From Pseudomonadota bacterium (GTDB lineage Bacteria > Pseudomonadota > Gammaproteobacteria > Ga0077536), in contig JABISZ010000073.1 in the NCBI GenBank assembly GCA_018668255.1, positions 1 to 35,184 of the forward strand: a stretch of 35,184 nt of DNA, given 5' to 3'. A program made the position numbers and the translations under genes. The notes under the pieces were generated by a model. It worked only from the letters and a program-made list of their open reading frames with translations, did no database searches and was not told the origin of the DNA. Below, in pieces: positions 13,721 to 23,237 of this stretch (within the stretch, counting starts at the first letter, position 1; each line of letters opens with the position of its first letter).

Positions 13721-15106
13721 GTGCTTAACCTGAATAAAATCCTACATTTGTGTTGTCCTTTGCCTGCGATAGTTCTTATCGCCAACTGCGGTGCGTGTCT
13801 AGCAGCTATTCCTATCTCTATGTTAGGGCAGGGAGTTCCGACGCTGGCTCCAATGTTGGAAGAGGTTGTACCTACTGTAGTCAACATCGCTACTGAGGGT
13901 TTTGTGGAGCAAAGCGCTCATCCTTTTTTTTCGGATCCATTTTTCAGTCAATTTCTCGAAATGCCTCAGCGGCGCTCTCGTCGTAAGACCCAAAGCTTGG
14001 GTTCAGGCGTGATTGTAGATGCTGGGAATGGCTTAGTTCTTACAAATGCTCACGTGATAGAAAATGCTCAAAAAATCACAGTCAATTTGCTAGATGGCCG
14101 AGAGTTTAAAGCCGAGGTAGTAGGGAGCGATCCGGAAACAGACATAGCAGTCATAAAAATAGCTTCGGATGACCTGATTGGGATTAATCTAGCTGAGTCT
14201 AATGATTTAAGGGTTGGCGATTTTGTGATTGCTATTGGGAACCCTTTTGGTTTAGGGCAGACAGTGACGTCTGGGATTGTAAGTGCTTTGGGTAGAAGTG
14301 GGCTTGGAGTTACAGGATACGAAGATTTAATTCAAACAGACGCGTCAATAAACCCAGGAAACTCAGGAGGAGCGCTCGTAAATCTGAATGGCCGACTCGT
14401 AGGCCTTAATACAGCGATCTACTCGGGGACTGGAGGCAATATCGGCATTGGTTTTGCCATTCCCATTGATATGGTGAAGCAGGTAATGAGCCAACTCGTT
14501 GAGTTTGGAGAAGTCACTCGCGGTTTTATAGGTGTGGAGTATCAGAACTTAACCCGAGAACTATCACAAGCATTTGGATTAGACCAATATCTAGAAGGTG
14601 TTGTCTTAGTAGAGGTCTTGGATGACTCCCCTGCTGGGAAAGCTGGTTTGGAGGTTGGTGACGTTATCACACGAATTAACAATAAAAGAATCAAAAATGC
14701 AATTCAGTTTGATAATGAAATAGCGATGAACAGGGCAGGCGCTGAAGTTGATATTAGTTACTTGCGCCGAGGCCGCCAAAAAAGTATTTCTCTGTTAATT
14801 GGGACTAATGAAGCTCTTGACAACAAGGCTAGTCTCAAAAATGAACGTTTCTCTAATACTACTGTAGGAGAGATCCCCAGGGAATCTGATCTGTACGACA
14901 AGGTTTCAGGAGTAATGATATACAGCCTTAAGAAAGGCTCGAGGACGTGGAGTTCTGGATTGAGAGAAGGTGACATAATTGTTTCTGTTAATCGATATGC
15001 TTCACCCTCTATTGATACTTTTGTGAATTTGTTAGCCAGATTTAAAGGCCCACTTAGACTAAAGGTGTATAGAGGTTATCGGTCTGGTTTCATCACAGTA
15101 CCGTAG
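13721..15106 (+). CDS. degQ: DegQ/Do family periplasmic serine protease
   Basis: This 461-residue envelope protease degrades misfolded periplasmic proteins. After a signal peptide (residues 1-29, hydrophobic LPAIVLIANCGACLA) comes the trypsin-like domain with the triad H111 (TNAHVIE), D141 (DPETDIAVIK) and S215 (NPGNSGGALV). IAIGNPFGLGQTVTSGIVSA and the loop after it are typical of HtrA proteins. Two PDZ domains follow, around residues 265-350 and 375-455; the GVVLVEVLDDSPAGKAGLEV and GLREGDIIVSVNRYAS motifs mark them. The length fits DegQ or DegP. The LA loop is short, as in DegQ rather than DegP, so the symbol is a best guess. GTG 13721 is the first start; TAGGG stands upstream. It converges with the zinc metalloprotease gene, leaving three bases between the stops. 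Confidence 0.9.
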   Translation: MLNLNKILHLCCPLPAIVLIANCGACLAAIPISMLGQGVPTLAPMLEEVVPTVVNIATEGFVEQSAHPFFSDPFFSQFLEMPQRRSRRKTQSLGSGVIVDAGNGLVLTNAHVIENAQKITVNLLDGREFKAEVVGSDPETDIAVIKIASDDLIGINLAESNDLRVGDFVIAIGNPFGLGQTVTSGIVSALGRSGLGVTGYEDLIQTDASINPGNSGGALVNLNGRLVGLNTAIYSGTGGNIGIGFAIPIDMVKQVMSQLVEFGEVTRGFIGVEYQNLTRELSQAFGLDQYLEGVVLVEVLDDSPAGKAGLEVGDVITRINNKRIKNAIQFDNEIAMNRAGAEVDISYLRRGRQKSISLLIGTNEALDNKASLKNERFSNTTVGEIPRESDLYDKVSGVMIYSLKKGSRTWSSGLREGDIIVSVNRYASPSIDTFVNLLARFKGPLRLKVYRGYRSGFITVP

Positions 15107-15109
15107 ACG

Positions 15110-15793
15110 TTATCGTTTCAATAGTCGCAACCATTTCCAGACATTTAGCAAGCTAGCAAGAGATGCTGCAACATAAGTTAGAGCGCAGACAGTCAGTATT
15201 TTTCTTGCGGCGGGAAGATCAGCATCGTCTAAAAAGCGACCTCTCAAAATAGGCAAGGCTCTATTAAAACTTGCGTCTATTTCAACAGGCAAAGTTATTA
15301 AATGGATCCCAATCGGTAAAATCATTGAACAAATAGCTATCGCCAGCAGGCCAGCTCCGGCCATTGGGGCCCGCGTGAGAAGAGTCACGATGGGAGCTGC
15401 TATTAGGATAATGGATGCCATTCGTTCGAAAAAAAATGCTGCATGAACTAATTTGGTGCGTGTTTTCAGAGGGCCGAAACCAATATGATCTTGTATCGCA
15501 TGTCCCACTTCGTGGGCTGCTATCACCACAGCCGAGAGTGACCTTCCATGGTAGATCGACTCGCTCAGGACTACACTTTTCGTTTGCGGATTAAAATGAT
15601 CACCGACGCCAGAAGCCGCCATCTCAACTTGATACGTTCGAGGGAGTGCTTTCTCTATAAGAAAGATCGCTAATTCTGAGCCGGTTCCAGGTATGTCGGA
15701 CCGGTCATTAGAATGAAGCTTTATGATTCTTTTTGCCCAAATCTGAGGGAGGAATGAACCAATTAGGAGAATGAGTCCCAAGATAATATACAT
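15110..15793 (-). CDS. YugP-like neutral zinc metallopeptidase
   Basis: This 227-residue membrane protein carries the zinc motif HEVGH at residues 94-98 (in VVIAAHEVGHAIQDHIGF), the HExxH signature of the YugP/PF04298 family. It starts with a hydrophobic helix (YIILGLILLIGSFLP) and has further membrane segments after the motif (SIILIAAPIVTLL, GAGLLAIAICSMILPIGIHL) and one near the C-terminus (VCALTYVAASLASLLNVW). LPVEIDASFNRAL contains the Glu that serves as the third ligand in related enzymes. The substrate is unknown; the active site would face the membrane or cytoplasm. It lies antisense and convergent to the DegQ gene, so both genes end within three bases. ATG 15793 is the only early start. 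Confidence 0.88.
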   Translation of the reverse strand: MYIILGLILLIGSFLPQIWAKRIIKLHSNDRSDIPGTGSELAIFLIEKALPRTYQVEMAASGVGDHFNPQTKSVVLSESIYHGRSLSAVVIAAHEVGHAIQDHIGFGPLKTRTKLVHAAFFFERMASIILIAAPIVTLLTRAPMAGAGLLAIAICSMILPIGIHLITLPVEIDASFNRALPILRGRFLDDADLPAARKILTVCALTYVAASLASLLNVWKWLRLLKR

Positions 15794-15926
15794 ATTATAG
15801 GTTTGTCTTTGGTAATAGTTTTAGGACAACGGTAGTCCTGATAACATAGTCAAATAGTGGTCTCATCGCAACTGAGATTTTCGATGAGCTAGTTTTTTGC
15901 CCAGCAAATAGAGAAGTTATTGAAAT

Positions 15927-17039
15927 ATGACCAGACTCGGTAAATCGCCTGAAGATTGCTATTTATCTGATGTGAAATCGGGTGAAGTGGAGCGTGATGA
16001 GTCTCAGTTGGTCGCAGTGCACCACCTTCAGAGTATATTTGAGAACTTGCGTAAGTCACCAGAGCGCAAGCCTTCCAATATACTTTCTAAAGTCCCATTT
16101 CTTAAAGGCTCTAGTTGGAAGCCTGTGGCTGGTCTTTACTTGTGGGGTAGTGTCGGTCGTGGGAAGACTTATGTAGTTGATAGTTTCTATCAGTGCTTGC
16201 CTTTTAGCAACAAAACTCGTCTGCACTTCCACAGTTTCATGGAACAAACCCATGAAAAGCTGCATTCAGTTAAAAACGAGGCTGACCCCTTAGCAATTGT
16301 TGCCGCCCAATGGGCGTGTAAGATGAGAGTTTTATGTTTAGACGAATTCCATGTGTCTGACATTGCGGATGCAATGATTCTGGCAAACTTGTTCAGAGGT
16401 TTGTTTGAAAACGGAGTTACCGTAATTGCGACGTCGAATCAGGCGCCGGACATGCTGTATGCGGGAGGCTTACAACGAGCGCGATTTTTGCCTGCTATCG
16501 AACTCATTAAAAAAAATATGCAGGTGCTCGAGCTTAAAGGCTCCGAAGATCACCGACTACGAGCTCTAGAACGTGCTCCTGTCTACTATTGTTGCGCTAG
16601 TGGGGAGTGTTATGGAGAGTTAGAAAGAAGCTTTCAGTCGTTATCCTCTGGTGCTCCGCGGGCAACAGGAGAAGTTTTAGTGCGTGGCCGCTCCATTCCT
16701 GTGATAAGAAAAGCCGATGGAGTGGTCTGGTTTGACTTTAAAACCCTTTGTGAAGGAAACCGATCGGTTTCCGATTACATAGAGCTGGCGAGGCTGTACC
16801 ACACTATCATTTTAAGCGATGTTCCAGTATTTGGGACGGATGACAACGATGCTGCAAAAAGATTCGTGAATTTCGTAGACGAAATCTATGATAGAAATGT
16901 GAATTTAGTCGTGTCGGCTGAGCGAGAACCTATTGAATTATATAGAGGTTCTCGTTTAAGCTCTCAGTTTTTGAGAACGGCTAGTCGTCTTCACGAGATG
17001 AGGTCACATGAATATCTGGCGGCATCCCATAATCCATAG
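15927..17039 (+). CDS. zapE: ZapE (AFG1-like) ATPase
   Basis: This AFG1/ZapE family P-loop ATPase acts at the division site in E. coli under low oxygen or stress. The 370-residue protein has Walker A GSVGRGKT (74-81), the following DSFYQCLP, Walker B LCLDEFHVSD (136-145), and sensor I TVIATSNQAPDMLY. LQRARFLPAIELI is the conserved segment following it, and LARLYHTIILSDVPVF and KRFVNFVDEIYDRNVNLVVSA mark the C-terminal part. The start ATG 15927 follows TTATTGAAAT. In many gammaproteobacteria zapE stands next to rplM-rpsI; here it is 3 kb away, with coq7 and two protease genes between them. The gene is single, with the small 17153 gene about 110 bases downstream. Confidence 0.93.
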   Translation: MTRLGKSPEDCYLSDVKSGEVERDESQLVAVHHLQSIFENLRKSPERKPSNILSKVPFLKGSSWKPVAGLYLWGSVGRGKTYVVDSFYQCLPFSNKTRLHFHSFMEQTHEKLHSVKNEADPLAIVAAQWACKMRVLCLDEFHVSDIADAMILANLFRGLFENGVTVIATSNQAPDMLYAGGLQRARFLPAIELIKKNMQVLELKGSEDHRLRALERAPVYYCCASGECYGELERSFQSLSSGAPRATGEVLVRGRSIPVIRKADGVVWFDFKTLCEGNRSVSDYIELARLYHTIILSDVPVFGTDDNDAAKRFVNFVDEIYDRNVNLVVSAEREPIELYRGSRLSSQFLRTASRLHEMRSHEYLAASHNP

Positions 17040-17085
17040 ATTAAAAAGTAAAATATTATAATAAACAGTATATTAAAAGAACATA

Positions 17086-17118
17086 TTGACAATATTAATT
17101 ATTAATATACGCTATGTT
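17086..17118 (+). promoter_or_regulatory. Promoter with a perfect palindromic operator
   Basis: TTGACA at 17086-17091 is a perfect -35 box. It is directly followed by the 17-base perfect palindrome ATATTAATTATTAATAT (17092-17108), and TATGTT (17113-17118) is a possible -10. The -10 spacing is 21 bases, longer than ideal, so the exact start is unsure. A repressor bound to the palindrome would sit between the boxes and block the 17153 gene. Confidence 0.45.
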
Positions 17119-17152
17119 ATCTTAAGTTACATTAATAAAAGATGTTTTGGGG

Positions 17153-17368
17153 ATGGATAAGTTGTCAATAAAAGCATGTGACTCCGTGTCAAGTGAGATC
17201 GATATTGCCCGGTTAATTGGCAGACATTATGGAGATGGTGGTATCTACCTTTCTCAAGATGGCCATGAACAAGAAACCTTTTCTAGAGCTATTTCGGGTG
17301 GTTTTGTGAGTAGTGAAGGCTTTTTGACTCGAAAAGGAAGAGAGCTTTTAGCACAGCTTAATCTCTAA
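17153..17368 (+). CDS. Small hypothetical protein
   Basis: This 71-residue protein is of a family I do not recognise. It is soluble, mixed in charge, and predicted helical at both ends: SSEIDIARLIGRHYGDGGIY, LSQDGHEQETFSRAISGGFV and SSEGFLTRKGRELLAQLNL. The shape is compatible with a small winged-helix or regulatory protein, but that is only an impression. ATG 17153 is taken, since GGGG precedes it; a TTG at 17147 is an alternative. A promoter with a palindrome stands about 35 bases upstream and a hairpin with a T-run directly downstream, so it is a complete single-gene unit. This supports a real gene despite its size. Confidence 0.6.
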   Translation: MDKLSIKACDSVSSEIDIARLIGRHYGDGGIYLSQDGHEQETFSRAISGGFVSSEGFLTRKGRELLAQLNL

Positions 17369-17390
17369 AGTAGCGGTTCCTGCTGCTTTT
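17369..17390 (+). terminator. Terminator of the 17153 gene
   Basis: AGTAGC (17369-17374) pairs with GCTGCT (17382-17387), with one G-U pair, and TTTT follows. It starts right after the stop codon. Confidence 0.5.
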
Positions 17391-17413
17391 AGGAATAATA
17401 GTTCATTATTCGC

Positions 17414-18706
17414 TCAACTCAGACCCTTTGAATTGAGATGGAGATCGGGCCATATTTTCCATGCCCACCCCAACCCTATCAGGCTTGCGAAGCTGACAAC
17501 GCCGAATAATTGAGGCTCGTTAAAACCGAAACTATAGATAACAATTGCCACAAGTGCTGAAAGCACCATAGATACAGCATTAAGTATGTTCAGGCCAGCT
17601 AAAGTTCTGGCGCTTCGTAATGGGTTTAGGTCTCTTTGAAGACAAGCGTAGAGAGGAATAATATAGAGAGCTCCAAAAAATCCGATTGCGAATAAATCGA
17701 ATAATAAGCGGTTAGCGACGGTGGAATGCACGAAATTAGCCACGGTAGTCGTGTTAAGTGCCGATACAGGAGTACCTATTAAAAACACATCAAAAGCTGC
17801 AAGTATTACACCGCCGCCGCCTATGGTTACTAAGGACAATTTGATTTTGTTTTTAGAGATGACTGCACATGTGAATGCACCAATGCCTATGCCAATTGTG
17901 AATATGACGTTCACTAGTGTAATAAATTGATTATCAGAATTGAGCAGTGTCTTTGCATAGGTGGGCAGTGCCGCTAGGTAACTCGAGCCGCAAAACCAGA
18001 AAGCTGAGATCATTATTGTGACAAGTAATAGTTGATTATCATAAGTGATTTCCCGAATAGTTGTAGTAGTTGCCCGCATAGCATTCATTTCAAACTGTAA
18101 AGTAGGTTCACTAGCACTCGCATCAGGAATGAACTGTGCAGTCAGTCTTCCAAGGACCGCAATAGAAGCGCATACTGCAACAATTAGAAGGGCCTCGGTT
18201 TCGCCTTGACCCACTAAAAGCCCACCCGAAATAGTACCTAGAAGTATGGCCATGTATGTAGTCGCTTGAAGTGCGGCATTCGCGGAAGTAAGCTCTTCTT
18301 TTTTGACATGTTGGGGAAGAATTGCGTACTTTAATGGCCCGAAAAAAGTGGATTGGGTGCCCATTAGGAAAAGAGCAAGCAGTAGTAAATAGTAATTGCT
18401 CGCGATAAATCCATAACCTGATAGCACTACAATTCCTATCTCTGTGGACTTGATTTGTCTTATGAGTCTCGCTTTCTCAAATTTGTCAGCTATTTGCCCC
18501 GCTATGGCAGAGAACAACAGAAATGGGGCTATGAATATTGCGCCTGTGAGCGCGATGAGAGAGCGACTGGCACTGTCGTCAATTGTACCCCCTGTGGCGA
18601 AGAGCATAATAATAGCGAATCGTAAGGTGTTGTCGTTGAACGCACCTAGGAACTGAGTGGCGAGGAGTGGGCCCAGCCTTTTGGACAAAATGAGCTGCGT
18701 CTTCAC
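17414..18706 (-). CDS. MFS transporter, LplT-like
   Basis: This integral inner-membrane protein has 430 residues and about twelve hydrophobic segments. The N-terminal motif GPLLATQFLGAFNDNTLRFA is that of the LplT-type family of major facilitator proteins, which in E. coli flips lysophospholipids. The loop after the second segment reads GQIADKFEKARLIRQIKSTE, with the MFS D-K/R signature, and FFGPLKYAILPQHVKKEELT is also typical. In Pseudomonas an MFS gene stands between uvrA and ssb; here the order is MFS-ssb-uvrA, but the three are still together. The substrate cannot be decided from sequence. The start is GTG 18706, and no clear ribosome-binding site is seen. The stop of ssb lies about 50 bases upstream on the same strand. 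Confidence 0.85.
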   Translation of the reverse strand: MKTQLILSKRLGPLLATQFLGAFNDNTLRFAIIMLFATGGTIDDSASRSLIALTGAIFIAPFLLFSAIAGQIADKFEKARLIRQIKSTEIGIVVLSGYGFIASNYYLLLLALFLMGTQSTFFGPLKYAILPQHVKKEELTSANAALQATTYMAILLGTISGGLLVGQGETEALLIVAVCASIAVLGRLTAQFIPDASASEPTLQFEMNAMRATTTTIREITYDNQLLLVTIMISAFWFCGSSYLAALPTYAKTLLNSDNQFITLVNVIFTIGIGIGAFTCAVISKNKIKLSLVTIGGGGVILAAFDVFLIGTPVSALNTTTVANFVHSTVANRLLFDLFAIGFFGALYIIPLYACLQRDLNPLRSARTLAGLNILNAVSMVLSALVAIVIYSFGFNEPQLFGVVSFASLIGLGWAWKIWPDLHLNSKGLS

Positions 18707-18758
18707 GACTTAAATAGTCGCGGTTGATGCGCGGCGGCAGCTTTGGTCTTTTATTCTT

Positions 18759-19220
18759 CTAGAATGGAATGTCGTCATCGAACGGCTGCGATACTGCTTT
18801 ATTAACTGGCTGATCTCCCGTTCCACTTGCGGATGGTTGTGGTGCATTGCTTGTGGATGGTTGTGGTGCATTGTTAGTCCCTCCTTTACCCCCAAGCATT
18901 TGCATTTCATTCGCGACGATCTCAGTGGTGTAACGATCGTTGCCATCTTTATCTTGCCATTTTTGTGTCCTGATCCTGCCTTCGACATAGATCTGCGATC
19001 CTTTTGTTAGATATTGCGTAACTACTTCCGCAGTCCTTCCAAAAAAAACGACACGGTGCCATTCAGTCCTTTCTTGGAGCTCCTGAGTCTCTTTATCGCG
19101 CCACGATTCAGCAGTAGCAAGACGAACCGTAGTTACGGCACCTCCGTTCTGAGTAGTCCTGCTCTCAGGATCTGCACCTAGATTGCCAATTAGAGTTACT
19201 TTGTTTACGCCTCTTGCCAT
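18759..19220 (-). CDS. ssb: Single-stranded DNA-binding protein
   Basis: This 153-residue SSB protects single-stranded DNA in replication and repair. The OB-fold domain covers about residues 1-110: [60 protein letters not shown] and [21 protein letters not shown] flexible linker follows, and the acidic tip FDDDIPF closes the protein; it is the docking site for partner proteins. The linker contains a 19-base direct repeat in the gene (NAPQPS-x-S twice), so its length may vary between strains. ATG 19220 has AGGAG ten bases before it. uvrA starts divergently 181 bases away. Confidence 0.98.
   Translation of the reverse strand: MARGVNKVTLIGNLGADPESRTTQNGGAVTTVRLATAESWRDKETQELQERTEWHRVVFFGRTAEVVTQYLTKGSQIYVEGRIRTQKWQDKDGNDRYTTEIVANEMQMLGGKGGTNNAPQPSTSNAPQPSASGTGDQPVNKAVSQPFDDDIPF
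18831..18873 (-). repeat. Two-copy tandem repeat in the ssb linker
   Basis: The 19-base unit GGATGGTTGTGGTGCATTG occurs at 18831-18849 and 18855-18873, with a period of 24 bases (eight codons). It encodes the NAPQPS repeats of the SSB linker and could expand or contract without frameshift. Confidence 0.85.
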
Positions 19221-19339
19221 TTTTCAAATCTCCTATAAATCTGTTCGCTACTTCATGATAGAATCTTTCTCGCAAATTTCCTATTGAGTTAAACAAAACA
19301 AATTCGACAACTTCTATAAGAACCCAATATAGTTGATGG

Positions 19340-19367
19340 TTGACATTAAAATTATGCTTCCTATTTA
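19340..19367 (+). promoter_or_regulatory. Candidate promoter of uvrA
   Basis: TTGACA at 19340-19345 and TATTTA at 19362-19367 are separated by 16 bases. No CTGT-N8-ACAG LexA box is visible between ssb and uvrA. Confidence 0.5.
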
Positions 19368-19400
19368 AGCACTTATTTGTAGGAAGGCACAACGGAGCCC

Positions 19401-22241
19401 ATGGATACAATTCTTTTACGCGGCGCGCGGACCCACAATTTAAAAAATATCGATCTTGACTTACCTCGTGACAAGCTAATTGTCATCACTGGGTTGTCCG
19501 GATCAGGAAAATCGTCACTTGCCTTTGACACAATCTATGCCGAGGGACAGAGAAGATATGTCGAGTCTCTGTCTGCTTATGCGAGACAGTTTTTGTCGGT
19601 TATGGAAAAGCCCGATATTGATCATATTGAAGGACTATCTCCGGCAATTTCAATTGAGCAAAAATCTACATCTCACAACCCTCGATCTACAGTAGGGACG
19701 ATAACAGAGATCTATGACTACCTGAGGCTACTCTTTTCTAGAGTGGGTCAACCTCTTTGCCCGGATCATCGCGAGAACTTGGCCGCTCAGTCTGTGTCAC
19801 AGATGGTTGACAACGTACTGAGCCAGGATACGGGCCGTCGTTGGATGTTGGTAGCACCTATAATTCGAGATAAGAAGGGAGAACACCAACAGGTGTTTGA
19901 TAATTTAGCTCGGTTGGGTTACGTACGTGCGCTAGTGGATGGTGACGTTGTAGCCTTGGATGATCCCCCGGCTTTGGAGTTGCGAAAAAAACATAACATC
20001 GACGTTGTTGTTGACAGGTTTCGTATTCGCGACGACTTGAAGCAGCGGCTTGCCGAGTCTTTTGAGTCCGCCCTAGAGCTAGGAGATGGTTTTGCCAGAC
20101 TCTGTTCGATGGACGACGGACCACCAATTGATATCCTATTTTCATCGAAATTTGCCTGCCCGTTGTGCGGCTTTAGTATCGAAGAGCTCGAGCCTAGACT
20201 TTTTTCATTTAATAACCCTGTTGGAGCCTGTCTGACTTGTGATGGACTTGGTAATGCTCAGTACTTTGATGAAGAGCTTATTGTGCAGCAACCAGAGGCA
20301 AGTCTTCCGGCTGGCGCAATTCGAGGTTGGGATAGACGCAACACCTACTACGCGCAATTAATTGATTCGCTGGCTCGTCACTATGGCTTTGATATTGATA
20401 CTCCTTTTGAGGACCTCCCTGACAATGTTAAAAAAGTTGTTCTTCGAGGGAGTGGAGAAGAAAAGATCGGGTTTCGATACTCCAAGTCAAATGGAAAAAT
20501 TGAAGTTCGAAACCATGTTTTCGAGGGTGTGGTTGCTAATATGGAGCGACGATATAAAGACGCTGATTCGAATATCGTGCGGGAAGAGTTAGGACGTTAT
20601 GTTGGTATTAAAATCTGTGACTCCTGCGATGGGACCAGATTGAATAGAGCAGCTCGGAATGTTTTTATCGGAGACTTTAACCTATCGCAAATCACCTCAA
20701 TGTCGATAGAAGAAAGTCAGGTATTTTTTGAGAATTTGCATTTAGAAGGCCAGCGTGCCGAGGTAGCTGAACGAATAATTAAAGAAGTTAATTTACGTTT
20801 GCAGTTTTTAATTAATGTTGGACTCAATTACTTGACGCTTGACCGAAGCGCAAGCACGCTTTCCGGAGGCGAAGCTCAAAGGATAAGACTTGCAAGTCAA
20901 ATAGGTGCGGGCTTAGTGGGGGTCATGTATGTTTTAGATGAACCTTCTATTGGTCTTCACCAACGAGATAATCAGCGACTACTGGACACATTAATCGATC
21001 TTAGGGATAGGGGTAACACTGTGATCGTTGTTGAGCATGATGAAGATGCTATTAAAATGGCTGATTATGTAGTTGATATGGGGCCTGGTGCAGGTATTCA
21101 TGGTGGCCACATAGTGGCACAAGGGACGCCGCTTGAGGTCGCGAATTGCGCAGACTCAGTGACTGGAAAATATCTTTCCGGACGACGCGTAATAGAAATT
21201 CCAGAGCAGCGTGCTCCTTATGATGCAAGTCGTGTCCTAGAAATAATAGAAGCAAGTGGGAACAACTTAGATAATGTTACAACAGAGATTCCAGTCGGAT
21301 TACTGACTTGCGTCACTGGTGTTTCTGGTTCTGGTAAATCGACGCTGATCAACGACACCCTATACTTGACGGCAGCTCGAGATATAAATGGTGCGTCAGC
21401 GATTCCTTCAGACTGTGGGGAGATTTTAGGTTTAGGTTATTTTGATAAGGTCGTGGATATCGATCAAAGCCCTATTGGCAGGACACCTCGGTCTAATCCG
21501 GCAACCTACACAGGCTTATTTACTCCGATAAGAGACCTGTTCGCAGCGGTCCCAGAATCAAGAGCAAGGGGTTATAATCCAGGCCGATTTAGTTTTAACG
21601 TGAAAGGTGGTCGCTGTGAAGCCTGTCAGGGTGATGGATTAATTAAAGTTGAAATGCACTTTCTGCCTGATGTGTACGTTCCATGTGATGAATGTAAAGC
21701 GAAACGCTATAACCGAGAGACTCTGACTATATTGTATAAAGGGCGGACGATTAGTGAAGTGTTGGATATGACCGTCGAGGAAGCTTGTAAATTTTTCGCC
21801 TCTGTCCCTGTTCTTTCCACGAAGCTCAAAACACTTGTGGAAGTAGGGCTTTCCTATATACGCATCGGTCAAAATGCGACAACTCTGTCTGGGGGAGAGG
21901 CTCAGCGAGTTAAACTGTCTCGAGAGCTTTCCAAGCGCGACACGGGTAAAACGCTTTATATTCTTGATGAGCCGACAACGGGACTTCATTTTCACGATAT
22001 AGATCAGTTGTTAAAGGTATTGCATAGTCTCCGCGATCGGGGAAATACAGTGGTAATTATAGAGCACAACTTGGATGTCATCAAAACCGCTGACTGGGTT
22101 ATCGACCTAGGTCCGGAGGGTGGTAAGAATGGCGGACGGATTATCGGAGTAGGAACTCCTGAGGACCTTGCGAAAAATAGTAATTCGTATACTGGAGAAT
22201 ATCTCTCAGCCACTTTAAAACGAAAAAAAATGATGTCTTAA
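19401..22241 (+). CDS. uvrA: UvrA, excision nuclease subunit A
   Basis: This ATPase of the ABC class recognises damaged DNA and loads UvrB in nucleotide excision repair. The 946-residue length equals the family norm (about 940). Two ABC modules are present. In the first, Walker A GLSGSGKS spans residues 31-38, a zinc-type CPLC and CLTC region follows, and the signature [14 protein letters not shown] is near residue 488. The second has [10 protein letters not shown] near 640, [16 protein letters not shown]-x-CDEC as the zinc hook, and [15 protein letters not shown] near 830. Walker B sites read [13 protein letters not shown] and [17 protein letters not shown] six bases before ATG 19401 is a good ribosome-binding site. 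The gene is divergent from ssb; the kinase gene follows 35 bases later. Confidence 0.98.
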   Translation: MDTILLRGARTHNLKNIDLDLPRDKLIVITGLSGSGKSSLAFDTIYAEGQRRYVESLSAYARQFLSVMEKPDIDHIEGLSPAISIEQKSTSHNPRSTVGTITEIYDYLRLLFSRVGQPLCPDHRENLAAQSVSQMVDNVLSQDTGRRWMLVAPIIRDKKGEHQQVFDNLARLGYVRALVDGDVVALDDPPALELRKKHNIDVVVDRFRIRDDLKQRLAESFESALELGDGFARLCSMDDGPPIDILFSSKFACPLCGFSIEELEPRLFSFNNPVGACLTCDGLGNAQYFDEELIVQQPEASLPAGAIRGWDRRNTYYAQLIDSLARHYGFDIDTPFEDLPDNVKKVVLRGSGEEKIGFRYSKSNGKIEVRNHVFEGVVANMERRYKDADSNIVREELGRYVGIKICDSCDGTRLNRAARNVFIGDFNLSQITSMSIEESQVFFENLHLEGQRAEVAERIIKEVNLRLQFLINVGLNYLTLDRSASTLSGGEAQRIRLASQIGAGLVGVMYVLDEPSIGLHQRDNQRLLDTLIDLRDRGNTVIVVEHDEDAIKMADYVVDMGPGAGIHGGHIVAQGTPLEVANCADSVTGKYLSGRRVIEIPEQRAPYDASRVLEIIEASGNNLDNVTTEIPVGLLTCVTGVSGSGKSTLINDTLYLTAARDINGASAIPSDCGEILGLGYFDKVVDIDQSPIGRTPRSNPATYTGLFTPIRDLFAAVPESRARGYNPGRFSFNVKGGRCEACQGDGLIKVEMHFLPDVYVPCDECKAKRYNRETLTILYKGRTISEVLDMTVEEACKFFASVPVLSTKLKTLVEVGLSYIRIGQNATTLSGGEAQRVKLSRELSKRDTGKTLYILDEPTTGLHFHDIDQLLKVLHSLRDRGNTVVIIEHNLDVIKTADWVIDLGPEGGKNGGRIIGVGTPEDLAKNSNSYTGEYLSATLKRKKMMS

Positions 22242-22276
22242 GTGGACACCGAATAAATCTATAGGAGAAAAATAAA

Positions 22277-23215
22277 ATGTCGATTTTGATTTGTGGGTCT
22301 TTTGCGTATGACAACATAATGGGTTTTGGGGAGAGGTTTAAAGACCATATCCTTCCAGACCAGCTGGACATCCTAAATGTATGTTTCTTAACGCCGACTT
22401 TGAGAAGGGAGTATGGTGGTGTCGCGGGGAATATTGCATATAATTTAAAAATGATAGGTGCAGACCCCATTCCCATGGGGACTGTGGGTGAAGATTTCGC
22501 CCCTTACGCTGCTTGGATAGACAAACTCGGTATTTCTCGAAAAAGTGTTGTTGGAGTTCCAGGGACTATGACTGCGCAGGCTTTTATTACAACTGATGTT
22601 GACGGCAATCAGATTACACTTTTTCATCCTGGAGCTATGGATGCTTCCGCTCAGAATAGCGTTAATGATGCGCCAAAATCTCGGTTGGCAATTGTCTCTC
22701 CTGACGGGCGAGAAGGTATGATTCTGCATGCTCAACAGTTGGTTTCAGCAGACATCCCTTTTGTTTTTGACCCCGGCCAAGGTTTACCTATGTTTAGTGG
22801 GCCCGAGTTGGTTAAGTTTATAAAGCAGGCCCAGTGGATTATAGTGAACGCTTATGAGGCTGAGTTGATGCAAGAGAAGACCGGGATGGGGGTTGCCGAT
22901 ATCGCTGGTCAAGTAGATGCTTTGATCGTTACAAGAGGTGGTGAAGGTTCAGATATTTATGCTGATGGGAAACATGTAAAAATACCTGTAGCTCCTGTTT
23001 CTGCAGCTTTAGATCCGACAGGCTGTGGAGATGCTTATCGTGCTGGGATTTTGTTTGGGATTGAACAAGGCCTCTCTTGGGAGGTGTCTGGTCGCGTTGC
23101 TGCTTTATTAGGGGCAATCAAAATCGAGAGTCACGGGACGCAGAACCATAAGTTAACTCGTTCTGACTTTGAGGCACGATACCTTATCAGTTTCGGTTTA
23201 CCCTTAGTCTGGTGA
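22277..23215 (+). CDS. PfkB-family sugar/adenosine kinase
   Basis: This 312-residue ribokinase-type kinase phosphorylates a small sugar or nucleoside with ATP. The N-terminal GG motif region is REYGGVAGNIAYNLKMIGAD, and the C-terminal signature DPTGCGDAYRAGILFG includes the catalytic Asp (of GD). FDPGQGLPMF and WIIVNAYEAELM are similar to bacterial adenosine kinases, which is my best guess, but ribose or another substrate is possible. Length is normal. AGGAG stands nine bases before ATG 22277. It is transcribed with uvrA upstream and lgt downstream, each within 40 bases, so they may form one transcription unit. Confidence 0.87.
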   Translation: MSILICGSFAYDNIMGFGERFKDHILPDQLDILNVCFLTPTLRREYGGVAGNIAYNLKMIGADPIPMGTVGEDFAPYAAWIDKLGISRKSVVGVPGTMTAQAFITTDVDGNQITLFHPGAMDASAQNSVNDAPKSRLAIVSPDGREGMILHAQQLVSADIPFVFDPGQGLPMFSGPELVKFIKQAQWIIVNAYEAELMQEKTGMGVADIAGQVDALIVTRGGEGSDIYADGKHVKIPVAPVSAALDPTGCGDAYRAGILFGIEQGLSWEVSGRVAALLGAIKIESHGTQNHKLTRSDFEARYLISFGLPLVW

Positions 23216-23237
23216 TAATGCGGAGGTTCATGTCCTT

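Noticed and set aside
19221-19400. SOS (LexA) box between ssb and uvrA
   Set aside because: No CTGT-N8-ACAG sequence is present on either strand.
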